Below, in pieces: positions 46,404 through 55,295 of a stretch of DNA of 64,000 bases. How positions within the stretch are numbered: the first letter of the stretch is position 1; the number at the start of each line of letters is the position of its first letter. The notes beneath the pieces were generated by a model. It made no database searches. It worked only from the letters and a program-made list of their open reading frames with translations, and was not told where the DNA came from. Where the stretch lies: contig NZ_FNQE01000014.1 in the NCBI RefSeq assembly GCF_900107485.1, forward strand, positions 1-64,000, in the 5' to 3' direction. Origin of the DNA: Proteiniborus ethanoligenes (lineage in GTDB: Bacteria; Bacillota; Clostridia; Tissierellales; Proteiniboraceae). Both the position numbers and the translations under genes were made by a program.

Positions 46404-48296
46404 TTATTCACCTCGCACATTCAGAATACAAGTATATCCTTCTCTAACGCTTGCACACTTTTTGCAAATATCATCATGTACGAGTGAAGGATTAACTACT
46501 TTATGAACTATACATTTTTTAGATTGTTTACAAACACGATTACTATCTACATATACGCCTATCAGTTTAAACATATTTTTAAATGCTACAGGCAGAAAAT
46601 CTTTAATTTTTCTATCTTGTGCTTCACATACTAAATATGAAGCAACATATTTAGCATTAGATACACCTGCAAGATTAATATGTAAAAACTCTCTTTGAAA
46701 TTCTTTAATCTCATTATCGTCTAAAAAACTAATCATTTGTCCCAAACTCTTAGATTTCTTTATCGCTTCTATATTATTATATTTACCTTTAAGAACATCA
46801 CTTTTTGATGAATCTGACGTGAATGGTTTCAAATAATTATCTTTATAATCTTTGAATTTATAAATTCCTTCAAAAAGTTCCTCCCAGCAATCCTGAAAAA
46901 CTTGCATACTTATTATTGAGGTTTCATAGTCTTTTGGTAAAATTAGAATTAAACATTGAACCTTATTTTCTACAAAATCATTTAGTAAACGTTCAATATC
47001 ATCATCGTTATCAATTAGACATATGCAAGGAATATTGCACTCACTAAAGAATTTTGCATATTTATAAACTTCATTCTTCCCTCCTCCTCTGATTAAATCC
47101 ACTCCATTATATTCTAAACCTTTACTATATTCTTTTGAAAATATCGGAAGTCCTAATAATTCTGAATCACCTTCCACTAATAAAACACCTTTGGAAAATA
47201 AACCTGATATTAACTCTCTTTTAGCAAACCTCTCAATTTTCCTCTCAAATGCATTATCAACACATTGTGATGAAGGAAGACAACTAATTTTCCCATCTCT
47301 CATTAAAAAAATATCCTCAAACTCATGCATTTTTGCTACTTCAATTGAATGAGTCGTTAAGAAGATTTGACCTTTTATAGTATCAGTAACATTTTGGATT
47401 ATTTTCCGTTGCATAAAAGGTTCAAGGTTTTGCTCTGGCTCTTCTAAAAATAATATTCCTGTTTCTTTTAACAATTCTCCTAGAGCAATTAACAACATTA
47501 AATTTTTAATGCCTCTAGACTGATATTTAATTGGTATGTATTTTGTTGCATTCTTATTTTTAAAAACAAGGCTAAATGCTTGTAAAGTTTTTCTTTCAGT
47601 TAATTCAGTGGCTTCTAGACTTATAGCCGCTTCTTCATCTGATATCAAATTAAAATCAGCAAAATCCTTACCCAAATTATCCAATGCCGTCTTAAAATCT
47701 GGGTCTTGCATTAAGCAAGGAGCAGTAGTATCATTAAATTCTTCAATTGCGTTTTGTATTAACACATTCAAATTATCATGATACATAAACCTTGATAATA
47801 CTGAATTTCTAACGAAAGAAAGTTCTTTAAGCGGGTCTCTATCTGACTCTATGTATTTAAAATTAATCAAACCTTTATGTGCTTGTCTTAACGGATGTTC
47901 TCTCCCATTTGAAAAAATACTATGTATTGCTTTCTTATCAGGTCCAGCCTTAAACCTTGTAATTAAAACTAGTTCTTGTCCATTTTCACTAAAGTTATCG
48001 TTTTCATCAACATGTTGAAAATATAATTCTCCATCATCTTCAATGAATTCTTCCAAATCCTTGAACCATACTTCAATTAAAATAGAATTAGATGTGTCCC
48101 TATCATAATATTCTATTTCTGATAATGCTTTATTGTACCATTGAATATATGGATTGAGTAAATAGTCTAATGCCGTTGCCAATGTTGATTTTCCGCACCC
48201 ATTAGGACCTATTAGCACATTAACATTTTTATTTGGTTTCCATTCTAGCCTTTTAATATTCCTAAAATTTTCAATTATTATTTTATATATATACAC
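46404..48296 (-). CDS. gajA: Gabija nuclease-like protein GajA (OLD family)
   Basis: 630 aa. ABC-type ATPase with Walker A GPNGCGKST (residues 30-38) and Walker B GILFLEEPEQNLEP, then a TOPRIM domain with LLVEGDSE and CLIDNDDD. The last 45 residues hold six Cys (KQSKKC ... ICKKC ... YTC), a possible zinc module not standard in GajA. OLD-type nucleases followed by a UvrD-like helicase define Gabija. Start is GTG 6 nt behind GGAGGG. Confidence 0.88.
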   Translation of the reverse strand: MYIYKIIIENFRNIKRLEWKPNKNVNVLIGPNGCGKSTLATALDYLLNPYIQWYNKALSEIEYYDRDTSNSILIEVWFKDLEEFIEDDGELYFQHVDENDNFSENGQELVLITRFKAGPDKKAIHSIFSNGREHPLRQAHKGLINFKYIESDRDPLKELSFVRNSVLSRFMYHDNLNVLIQNAIEEFNDTTAPCLMQDPDFKTALDNLGKDFADFNLISDEEAAISLEATELTERKTLQAFSLVFKNKNATKYIPIKYQSRGIKNLMLLIALGELLKETGILFLEEPEQNLEPFMQRKIIQNVTDTIKGQIFLTTHSIEVAKMHEFEDIFLMRDGKISCLPSSQCVDNAFERKIERFAKRELISGLFSKGVLLVEGDSELLGLPIFSKEYSKGLEYNGVDLIRGGGKNEVYKYAKFFSECNIPCICLIDNDDDIERLLNDFVENKVQCLILILPKDYETSIISMQVFQDCWEELFEGIYKFKDYKDNYLKPFTSDSSKSDVLKGKYNNIEAIKKSKSLGQMISFLDDNEIKEFQREFLHINLAGVSNAKYVASYLVCEAQDRKIKDFLPVAFKNMFKLIGVYVDSNRVCKQSKKCIVHKVVNPSLVHDDICKKCASVREGYTCILNVRGE

Positions 48297-48609
48297 CTCT
48301 ATCCCTCCAATGAATATTTAATTAATGAGTCCGCTAAACCAGTTACGCAAATCAGGAAACTGTTTCATATTACCCTAACCCCACAAAATATATTTATAAC
48401 TTATATAAATTATAGGACAAACTTCATAATTTTTCCACAAAACTTGTCAACAAAATATAAGTTCTTTTTCCAGTTCTCTTTAAATCTAAATAAAAACACC
48501 CATATAATCGTCCATTATCCCATAAAAAATTGGAAACAAAACTTTAACACTCTCTTGAAACCCTTATCCAATATATTTTATAGTATTAAAAACTATAGGA
48601 AGGATGTTG
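48297..48609. other. Divergent intergenic region between gajA and the recombinase gene
   Basis: A possible gajA promoter on the minus strand reads TTGACA (48450-48445) with TATGAA (48428-48423), 16-nt spacer. Nothing else stands out; no gene is supported. Confidence 0.35.
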
Positions 48610-49518
48610 ATGATGGAATATAATAAGGGATTAACTGAAAGCAATTTTTATATTGATGAATTTGCCACTTATTTGATGAGCATAGACAAGTCTGATTCCA
48701 CAATAAAAACTTATATCGAGCATGTGCAGGCATTTGCGAAATGGTTTAAAGAAACCAATGACATAAATTTTGACCCTATTGTAGTAACTGAAATTGATAT
48801 CAGAGATATGCGTTCATATCTACAGGGAACAAGGCATTTGAAAGAAACAACCATTAATTTAAGATTGGCCAGTCTGAAAAGTTACTTTGAATTTCTTGAA
48901 GGAGAAAAATATATAAAAAATAATCCTGCCAAAGCAATTAAAAAAATAAAGATTCAATCACCTGCTACACCCAAGTCTTTGGATGAACAGACCTACCGTG
49001 CCTTACGCCGTCATATATACCGTGGGGGTAACAAGGCTCATATTGCCATGTTTGAGATTTTTACAAGATGCGGGGTTAGAAATTTTGAACTCATAAATAT
49101 CCGTATTACTGACATTGATATAACTGAACGAAAAGGAAACTTAAAAGTAATAGGAAAGCAAAATAAAGTGCGTCATATCCCCTTGCATAGGGATGTTCGG
49201 GATGCAATTAACAACTGGATGGCAATAAGAAAAAACGTTAAAACAGAATGTGATAATCTGTTCATATCCGAACGCAAGACCCCTTACACTAGGTCAGGAA
49301 TCTGGAAGATTTTCAAAAAATACTGTGCACAAATAGGGATTACTGATGTAACTATTCATTCTTTTAGGCACTATTTTTGCAGAACACTTCTCAAAAATGG
49401 GGTTGATATTTCTATAGTTGCTCAACTTGCAGGTCATGCTTCTGGTTATGTTACGGCACAAGTATATACTATTCCAAGGCAAGAAGAATTGGAGGCAGCA
49501 ATAAAAACATTAGTTTAG
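48610..49518 (+). CDS. Tyrosine recombinase (integrase family)
   Basis: 302 aa, XerC/D-like. N-terminal SAM-like core-binding domain (KSDSTIKTYIEHVQAFAKWF). The catalytic domain has Arg in CGVRNFEL, HxxR in HSFRHYFC, the GHAS motif, and nucleophile Tyr in AQVYTI. Integrates or resolves DNA, probably of the element that also carries the primase gene downstream. Start chosen at the ATG 6 nt behind AGGAAGG. A terminator follows. Confidence 0.9.
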   Translation: MMEYNKGLTESNFYIDEFATYLMSIDKSDSTIKTYIEHVQAFAKWFKETNDINFDPIVVTEIDIRDMRSYLQGTRHLKETTINLRLASLKSYFEFLEGEKYIKNNPAKAIKKIKIQSPATPKSLDEQTYRALRRHIYRGGNKAHIAMFEIFTRCGVRNFELINIRITDIDITERKGNLKVIGKQNKVRHIPLHRDVRDAINNWMAIRKNVKTECDNLFISERKTPYTRSGIWKIFKKYCAQIGITDVTIHSFRHYFCRTLLKNGVDISIVAQLAGHASGYVTAQVYTIPRQEELEAAIKTLV

Positions 49519-49522
49519 GATT

Positions 49523-49554
49523 TAAAAAGCAGGCATCATTTGCCTGTTTTTTAA
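49523..49554 (+). terminator. Terminator of the recombinase gene
   Basis: CAGGCA / TGCCTG stem with TCATT loop and seven T. Confidence 0.85.
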
Positions 49555-49650
49555 ATCTATAATACTTCTTATTTTCTATTATCATATAGATTGTTACTAT
49601 TGCAAAAGGTATTACTGCTAGCCATCTATACCTGCTATTAAGCAGTCCTT
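49553..49650 (-). pseudogene. Fragment related to the small membrane protein gene at 52292
   Basis: Shares TTACTATTGCAA(A/G)AGGTATTACTGCTAGCCATCTATA-type sequence with 52320-52390, within the coding part for VTGYIVIE of the 66-aa membrane protein. Only the middle remains and no start is seen. Confidence 0.55.
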
Positions 49651-49672
49651 TTCTACTTGCTTCATAATTTCT

Positions 49673-49730
49673 AAAAGGAGAAACAATAAGAACCTAACTA
49701 TGCGTATAGGTTCTTATTATTTCTCCTTTT
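49673..49730. terminator. Long hairpin H1 upstream of the primase gene
   Basis: 23-bp stem with one mismatch around AACTATGCGTAT. The left arm contains GAGAAACAATAAGAACCT, shared with H2 at 51910-51960. T-runs on both sides make it a bidirectional terminator. Confidence 0.85.
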
Positions 49731-49899
49731 TATAAAAAAGTCTATGTAAAAATTTGATTTCAATAGCACAACAAATATAATGCTAAAAAATAAACAATGG
49801 AGTCGCTAATCAAGACGGGAAACACCTTATTAAAAACGGAGAGTTATAAAAATACTACGGAAAATGCCTCAATGTAAACGGAAAACATAATATCTAGTG

Positions 49900-49924
49900 A
49901 CTCCTCTGAAACGGAGGAGTTTTG
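49900..49924 (+). promoter_or_regulatory. Hairpin that hides the ribosome binding site of the primase gene
   Basis: ACTCCTC (49900-49906) pairs with GAGGAGT (49914-49920), which is the Shine-Dalgarno sequence; TTTT follows. It could act as a translational lock or as an attenuator. The stretch 49731-49899 shows only repeated ACGGA words and no gene. Confidence 0.65.
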
Positions 49925-51901
49925 ATGAATTCAAGAATTAACTATGAAAATCGTAAAGCATTAGGCATAACAGATTTTGAATTTTTATCCCTATTTAAAA
50001 AGGAGAATGAAAAAATATACTTTAGGCTCATTCAGGAGGAAAAGCATATAGCAAAGAACTTTGACTGTCTTCTTACTTTAGATGAGGAGTTAGAATACCC
50101 TCTTATGCAAAAAATAATTCAAAAATATCAGAGACAAGGCTATGGAGTCTATTTTGTAGTAAACAGTGGTGGACAAAAAACAGATTCTATTAAAAGGGTA
50201 AATGCACACTTTATTGATATGGACTTTGGAAAGGTTCCAAAAATTATTAACGGAGAACTCTTTAAAGATTCTGAAGGAAAGATTGTATATGAATATAGGA
50301 ACAAAGAAGAAATAGAGAAATATAAGATTGCTTTTCTGAAGAAATTAGAAAATTTTAAACTAATTCCAAATGCTATTGTAGAAACTAAAAACGGCTTTCA
50401 TGTATATTGGCTGCTTGACCCTGATAAGCCAGAAAGTTTAGATGTTTTTACTCCACTCCAGGAAAAACTTATTGACTATTTCTCCGCCTTTGAAGAAAGA
50501 AAAGAGCATGCTGATAGCAGTGTAAAGGATATAAATAGAGTTTTAAGGCTAATAAATTATAAACATTTAAAGAATCCAAAAGACCCATTTACTATAAAAT
50601 GTATATACCTAAATACAGAAATAAAATATACTCAACACGATATTGCAAGTGCCATAGGTTGTAATATCATTGAGTTGATTAATGATGCTAAAAGTCTTGA
50701 ACTAAAACCCGCTGCTACGAGGGCTAAGACCAGCAACTTGCAAAAAGGAAACCATAAAGTTCATTCTACTCCAGTCTTACAGTATGAGGACTTGATTCCA
50801 TTTTTAAAACAGCAGGACTTAATAAGTTATCTAGGTATTGATGCAAAATCTAATGCGAACTTTAAATGCATATTCCATAACGACAACAACCCCAGTGCTG
50901 TCATAAAAAATGGCGGTGGATATTACAAGTATTTTTGTAATTCTCCTACTTGTATTTGCCATAATGCTGGGAAAGGCATGGATATTATTGATATAGTTAA
51001 AATTAGAGAAAACTGCGACACTTCAACTGCTATAAGAGAGTTAATTGAATATTTTCATATTAAATTGAAGGATTCAACTTGGATAAATAAACAGAATAAA
51101 AGATTTGAAAATAACATTATGCTTTTAAGTCAACTTTATGAAAGAAAAAACGAATTTCCAAACCTAAACCGTATCATTAGGTTTGGTTACCCTCTACTAT
51201 TAGATATTCTTGAAATTGGTAAAAAAAATATTGTTAACCGTTTCTTTAATGCAAATGGAGAAAGCATATTTTTCTTTTCTAATCGATATCTTGCAGCAAA
51301 AAGGAATAAAAGCGTCGTGAATACAAATAAATACATTAACTTATTTTGCACCTTAGGATTACTCAACAAAATCCCATATAGCCATGTAAATAAAAACTTA
51401 AGAGCAACTGCTATTCAAATTTCCAAAGATAATAGTCAAAACGGAATTTCTTTCTATACTATTTCTGACTATAATGAGGCTTTTAAAACAGCAGATGAAA
51501 GAGCATCCATCATGCTTAAATATAAATTTAGCATCATGGGTATGAGCAAAAAATATTTGGAAAACTGTTTTGGAGAAGAGTTTGCAAATAAAATCTATCA
51601 TGTAAATGTGAAAGATACCGAGAAAAGCAAAAGCATAAGAGATGCCATAGAAGTATTCATACTGCAACAAATCAAAACCTATGGTTACTTCACCAAAGAT
51701 ATGGTTATGGATTATAAACTAAAAGTGGACAACCATTATATAAGGCGTGGAGCAAAAGAATATGAATTTAGGAAGGTTTTACCTGATGTCATTCAAAAAT
51801 ACGACCTGATATATGTGAAGGCTAATAAAAACATTAATCAAAAACTAGGTATAGACACTAAGAAATATCTACTTATTCAAAATAGCCTATTAGACAAATA
51901 A
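49925..51901 (+). CDS. Replication protein with AEP-type primase and zinc finger
   Basis: 658 aa. The N-terminal part matches RepB/AEP primases: AHFIDMDFGK with the metal-binding acids, then KNGFHVYW and SSVKDINRVLRL. Residues about 315-355 form a CHC2-like zinc finger (CIFHNDNNPSA ... FCNSPTCICH). The C-terminal 280 residues are unknown, with a possible winged-helix end. Suggests a plasmid or integrative element origin. ATG 5 nt behind GGAGGAG, which sits in a hairpin. Confidence 0.8.
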   Translation: MNSRINYENRKALGITDFEFLSLFKKENEKIYFRLIQEEKHIAKNFDCLLTLDEELEYPLMQKIIQKYQRQGYGVYFVVNSGGQKTDSIKRVNAHFIDMDFGKVPKIINGELFKDSEGKIVYEYRNKEEIEKYKIAFLKKLENFKLIPNAIVETKNGFHVYWLLDPDKPESLDVFTPLQEKLIDYFSAFEERKEHADSSVKDINRVLRLINYKHLKNPKDPFTIKCIYLNTEIKYTQHDIASAIGCNIIELINDAKSLELKPAATRAKTSNLQKGNHKVHSTPVLQYEDLIPFLKQQDLISYLGIDAKSNANFKCIFHNDNNPSAVIKNGGGYYKYFCNSPTCICHNAGKGMDIIDIVKIRENCDTSTAIRELIEYFHIKLKDSTWINKQNKRFENNIMLLSQLYERKNEFPNLNRIIRFGYPLLLDILEIGKKNIVNRFFNANGESIFFFSNRYLAAKRNKSVVNTNKYINLFCTLGLLNKIPYSHVNKNLRATAIQISKDNSQNGISFYTISDYNEAFKTADERASIMLKYKFSIMGMSKKYLENCFGEEFANKIYHVNVKDTEKSKSIRDAIEVFILQQIKTYGYFTKDMVMDYKLKVDNHYIRRGAKEYEFRKVLPDVIQKYDLIYVKANKNINQKLGIDTKKYLLIQNSLLDK

Positions 51902-51909
51902 TTGCTAAG

Positions 51910-51965
51910 AAGAGAAACAATAAGAACCTAACTATGGGGTTGGTTCTTATTGTTTCTCTTTTTGA
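51910..51965. terminator. Long hairpin H2 behind the primase gene
   Basis: Perfect 19-bp stem AAGAGAAACAATAAGAACC with loop TAACTATGGGGTT, then TTTTT. Nearly the same sequence as H1. Confidence 0.85.
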
Positions 51966-52055
51966 TAAATTCATCATACATGATTCCATAGCCTTAACGG
52001 CAGTTATTTCACCCGATTCCCATCGCTTATATGTTTTTTCAAAATTATCATCCAT
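51957..52055 (-). pseudogene. Tail of a resolvase-like protein
   Basis: MDDNFEKTYKRWESGEITAV followed by KAMESCMMNLSKRE looks like the C-terminal helix-turn-helix tail of serine recombinases (FxxVYxxWxSGEITAxxAM). The frame then runs into the hairpin H2 and reads nonsense. Either a fragment or a tiny stand-alone DNA-binding protein. Confidence 0.45.
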
Positions 52056-52130
52056 CTGTACACTATTAAAATATATTGCAAAATATAAATTCAACCTTTT
52101 GAAATGCTATTTAAATACCTTATTACACAG

Positions 52131-52154
52131 TTTCAAAAAGTACACTTTTTGAAA
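52131..52154. repeat. Short perfect palindrome
   Basis: TTTCAAAAAGT and ACTTTTTGAAA around AC; it lies behind the 26-aa frame. Confidence 0.6.
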
Positions 52155-52167
52155 TATGAAAAATATG

Positions 52168-52248
52168 CTATTTCCTTCTACACATGAACCAAATAGAGGC
52201 AATGCCAGCAACGGTAACACAAAAAATCATGGCAATTGTTAAATACAT
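52168..52248 (-). CDS. Tiny membrane peptide, 26 aa (candidate)
   Basis: MYLTIAMIFCVTVAGIASIW then FMCRRK: one membrane span and a basic tail, the build of small toxic or regulatory membrane peptides. ATG is 11 nt behind AGGGGGGA. Adjacent to a 66-aa membrane protein gene on the same strand. No family recognised. Confidence 0.4.
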   Translation of the reverse strand: MYLTIAMIFCVTVAGIASIWFMCRRK

Positions 52249-52291
52249 CAATTCGCCAATCCCCCCTAATAAAATAGAGATAAGGTTTCCC

Positions 52292-52492
52292 CTATCCCTG
52301 CTGTTTTATCATTTTCCACTCTTTTCTATTTTCTATGACGATATAACCTGTTACTATTGCAAGAGGTATTACTGCTAGCCATCTATATTCGAAAAACATT
52401 TTTTGATATAAATAGAAAATCAAGAAAAACGTTGCAAATCCAATTGCTGTAGGTATTAATATATTAAAAATTATATTCAATTGTTTCTTCAT
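52292..52492 (-). CDS. Small two-span membrane protein, 66 aa
   Basis: Starts MKKQLNIIFNILIPTAIGFA; two membrane segments and a charged tail (ENRKEWKMIKQQG). ATG is preceded by AAGGAGATGATTTAGG. Function unknown. A broken relative lies at 49553-49650. Confidence 0.6.
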   Translation of the reverse strand: MKKQLNIIFNILIPTAIGFATFFLIFYLYQKMFFEYRWLAVIPLAIVTGYIVIENRKEWKMIKQQG

Positions 52493-52795
52493 CCTAAATC
52501 ATCTCCTTACCTTTTTATAATAATTGTAGCGCGCATAGAAATATTTGTCAGGTCCCTTTTAATAAAATGTAATTTATTTGTAACAATCTTATTAATTTTT
52601 GTCTCTTCAGTTTACTTTGAATCCCTATATACATGAGCCTTTGGCCTTTTTAACTAATATACATATATAATAGGGATTTAGAAAATAAAGGATTATAGGG
52701 TAGTAAGAGAAATATGGTTTAATGGAATACTTTTGGTCTTAAATGATATAACCCCTAACCTTGATTTCGTCGTCTAAATTTTCTTTCAAAAAAAT
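52493..52795. other. Gap without a gene
   Basis: AT-rich sequence with no supported frame, RNA or repeat. Confidence 0.5.
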
Positions 52796-52860
52796 AAAAA
52801 GCACATTCTCCTTTAATAATGCCAGAATAAACCCGCCCGTATAAAGAGAATATGCTCTCC
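52796..52860 (-). terminator. Branched hairpin with T-run
   Basis: Minus strand: AGCATATTCTC pairs with GAGAATGTGCT around a loop containing GGGCGGGTTTATTCTGGCATT, then TTTTTATTTTTTTG. Resembles the hairpin at 56483-56550. It lies downstream of the PIN gene operon. The flanks (52861-52980) hold nothing else. Confidence 0.6.
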
Positions 52861-52980
52861 GTCTGTGTCACTAATGCTATTGTAGCGAATATACAGAAGA
52901 AAACTATTATATTGTAACAATTACCATTTTCATCCGACCTAATTCCTTTAACCCATATCCCTTATTACATATACCTTCCC

Positions 52981-53547
52981 CTATATGCCCAAATATTTTT
53001 TCCAACCATTTCTCTCAAATCTTATAAAGGCCTTTCCATATTGGTCTTCAAAGGTATCCCCAGTCGGACGAGTTAAATTATCATTAATTTGATTAAAAAT
53101 ATCTTCTGCCTCACTTTTTGTAATCTCGCCAAAATACACACATAAAGCCAAAATATTATTGTGTGTCAGGGTAATGAACTCATCTAGCCACTTAAATTCA
53201 GTATAATTATCTGATATTATTATTGGAATTCTCAACGCCTGAGCATATCCTGCACATTCACTTTCTCCTGGACCGATTACCTTTTTCTTATCTTCAATAA
53301 TACCTCTTGCAAGTATATTTACAGATATATCTTTCTTCCTATCTACTACCTTAAATATGCTCCCATCTTTATGAATGGCTTGATTAATTACACCATAACA
53401 CTTGCCTGCATTTTTCTTTATTTCAATATCATACACAAATTGTGGAATGATGATTTCCTCAAATAAAAGTTCTAAAACATCCAATCTGTTAACTCTGGCT
53501 AAATTAATTAAAATATCTGCATCAGAAATGGCTCCTACGTACCTCAT
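52981..53547 (-). CDS. PIN-like domain protein, possible toxin nuclease
   Basis: 188 aa. PIN-fold acidic residues appear at SDADILINL, GPGESECAGYA and IIISDNYTEF. PIN proteins are Mg-dependent RNases, often toxins. It is the third gene of an Xre-ImmA-PIN operon, 1 nt after the ImmA stop. Family not recognised more closely (near DUF3368 by look). ATG behind GAAGAGGA. Confidence 0.7.
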   Translation of the reverse strand: MRYVGAISDADILINLARVNRLDVLELLFEEIIIPQFVYDIEIKKNAGKCYGVINQAIHKDGSIFKVVDRKKDISVNILARGIIEDKKKVIGPGESECAGYAQALRIPIIISDNYTEFKWLDEFITLTHNNILALCVYFGEITKSEAEDIFNQINDNLTRPTGDTFEDQYGKAFIRFERNGWKKYLGI

Positions 53548-53548
53548 T

Positions 53549-54340
53549 CTAATAATCCTCTTCTAGGGGATACTCATATCCGAATTGCCCTGGAGTCAGT
53601 CCGATAAATTCAAGACTATTTTTCATGTTCTTATATGAAATATTCCCTCTTTCGTAATTACTCTTTACAAATTCTATATATTCTGTAGGTACATACGTTT
53701 CTTTTGATGGAATTATCAGTTCAATGCTATAGCCTTCCCGCTTGGTTAGAGATTGGAGTTGCTCCATGTTTTCCAGTGAGCAGATATCTACAAGTTCCTC
53801 ATATTTGTTAATAGAGCATAAATCAAGTTGGATAAGTCTTTTTAACATAGCCTTATAACTTACTTTAAAATAATTGTGCATTCTAACGATATGCCTTGGT
53901 AAAATACTGCATTTATCTACATTAACAATTTTATAAAATACTTCTTTTACATAGTCTTCAGGCATTAAAAATTCAGAAGCAAATACATTTGCTTTCATAT
54001 CTTCTGCTTTATGCTTTTCATCATCTAAAAGAATCTTTTCTTTTTTCAGGATATCGGCATTATAAATAAGATGATATAATTCATGGGCACCAGTATAACG
54101 TTCATGTCCCAAAGTAAAATTACTATTTAAATAGACAATAAACTGTTCCTCAAAATAAGTGCTAAACCCTGATAATTCATCTGTATCCAAGGGCTTTCTT
54201 ATCAAAAATGCAGCCTCCGATAGAATGTCAAATATATCGGAAAGCCCTTTTCTAGCAAACTTTATTCTCGTTTCTTCTGCTAAGTCTTTAATTTGCAGTC
54301 TGAAGGATTCTTCTGGGAGATTCAAATTATTCTTTGGCAA
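53549..54340 (-). CDS. ImmA/IrrE family metallopeptidase
   Basis: 263 aa. Zinc motif HELYH in TGAHELYHLIYN, with the third acidic ligand region NVFASEFLMPEDYV. Such proteases cleave Xre-type repressors. Start chosen at TTG (54340), 7 nt behind GGGAGGAG; an earlier ATG overlaps the xre gene and has no site. Translationally close to both neighbours. Confidence 0.88.
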   Translation of the reverse strand: MPKNNLNLPEESFRLQIKDLAEETRIKFARKGLSDIFDILSEAAFLIRKPLDTDELSGFSTYFEEQFIVYLNSNFTLGHERYTGAHELYHLIYNADILKKEKILLDDEKHKAEDMKANVFASEFLMPEDYVKEVFYKIVNVDKCSILPRHIVRMHNYFKVSYKAMLKRLIQLDLCSINKYEELVDICSLENMEQLQSLTKREGYSIELIIPSKETYVPTEYIEFVKSNYERGNISYKNMKNSLEFIGLTPGQFGYEYPLEEDY

Positions 54341-54342
54341 TC

Positions 54343-54726
54343 TTAACACTCCTCCCATAGTGGCTTTCTCTCTTGTGGTTTAAACTCCCCAGCATATATT
54401 TTCTTTTGATAAATAAACACCTTTACCATATCCTGAAGTTTTTCTACTTCTTTAATCGTTTTCTCTGAAAAGTTTTTCTTCCTGAATAATGTAACCAAAT
54501 CATCATCATCTTCAAAAAGGATGTTTATATCTATATTCAGAACTTTGCATAGAGCATTTAACTCCACAGCCGATACAGTCCTGTTGCCGTTTTCTATTTT
54601 GCTTAATGTTTCTCTGCTCATATTAACATCTTGTTTAGCAAGTCTCTCTACCACTTCTACTTGGCTTAATCCCCTTGCTTCTCTAACCGCCTTTATTTTT
54701 AATCCAATAGGAATATCCTTTGCCAT
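54343..54726 (-). CDS. Xre-family transcriptional regulator
   Basis: 127 aa. Helix-turn-helix at about 10-65 (GLSQVEVVERLAKQDVNMSR, ETLSKIENGNRTVS). C-terminal part is helical and may be the protease target. It is first in the operon with ImmA and PIN genes. A perfect palindrome covers its promoter, so it represses itself. ATG behind AAAGGAGG. Confidence 0.9.
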   Translation of the reverse strand: MAKDIPIGLKIKAVREARGLSQVEVVERLAKQDVNMSRETLSKIENGNRTVSAVELNALCKVLNIDINILFEDDDDLVTLFRKKNFSEKTIKEVEKLQDMVKVFIYQKKIYAGEFKPQERKPLWEEC

Positions 54727-54741
54727 CTTTAAATCCTCCTT

Positions 54742-54811
54742 TGTAATATTATATTACATTAGTATTTGTTTAGTGTCAATATCTTATCCATTTATGTAAT
54801 ATTTTATTACT
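54742..54811 (-). promoter_or_regulatory. Promoter and two operators of the Xre-ImmA-PIN operon
   Basis: TTGACA (54779-54774) and TAATAT (54756-54751) with a 17-nt spacer on the minus strand. Operator 1, TGTAATATTATATTACA (54742-54758), covers the -10 box; operator 2, TGTAATATTTTATTACT (54795-54811), lies upstream. Confidence 0.8.
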
Positions 54812-54934
54812 ATAATATTGAGTTATACGCCATGAATTATTTTATTAATTTTAAAACTTTTACCTCAAATAATTTGATTTCTCGTGTACCTATGGCTATA
54901 ATGCTTCAAATTTCCGTAAAGGGGTGGCGTAATA

Positions 54935-55231
54935 ATGATAAATCTAGAAGTTTTGAGATTGGAACTAAATTACCTACAACAGATTGTGAATAGGATATTA
55001 GGAAATATGGATGCGAGGAAATTAGGTAAAGCAATCACAGCATTAGTCACTTGTTTTCTTAACCCTGCTTCCTATGATTCCTTTTCCCTGTCCCATCTCC
55101 AAACAATTGAACAATATCTAAATCAGATTCAGCAAACCCTAGATTTAGATGATTATCAACTCCTGATAAATAATATTCCTACCATTAGAACCTTTATTGA
55201 AAAAATAAAAACTGAAATCCCAAAATACTAA
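54935..55231 (+). CDS. Unknown helical protein, 98 aa
   Basis: Starts MINLEVLRLELNYLQQIVNR; all helical, acidic and basic residues mixed, no motif. Divergent from the Xre operon and may share its operators. ATG about 10 nt behind AAAGGGG. A hairpin ending AAAGCCTTTTCTTTT follows (CCTCATG... region, weak). Confidence 0.5.
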   Translation: MINLEVLRLELNYLQQIVNRILGNMDARKLGKAITALVTCFLNPASYDSFSLSHLQTIEQYLNQIQQTLDLDDYQLLINNIPTIRTFIEKIKTEIPKY

Positions 55232-55295
55232 AAACATGAGGCTTTGCAGGATATCTAACCTTATCCCCAAAGCCTTTTCTTTTGTCCTAATTTTC

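Noticed and set aside
44501-48296. A restriction or PARIS-type system instead of Gabija
   Set aside because: The OLD-type ATPase-TOPRIM protein followed by a UvrD-like helicase matches Gabija best; no methyltransferase is present.
52184-52378. Plus-strand frame of 64 codons
   Set aside because: Antisense to the 26-aa and 66-aa membrane genes, which have better start signals.
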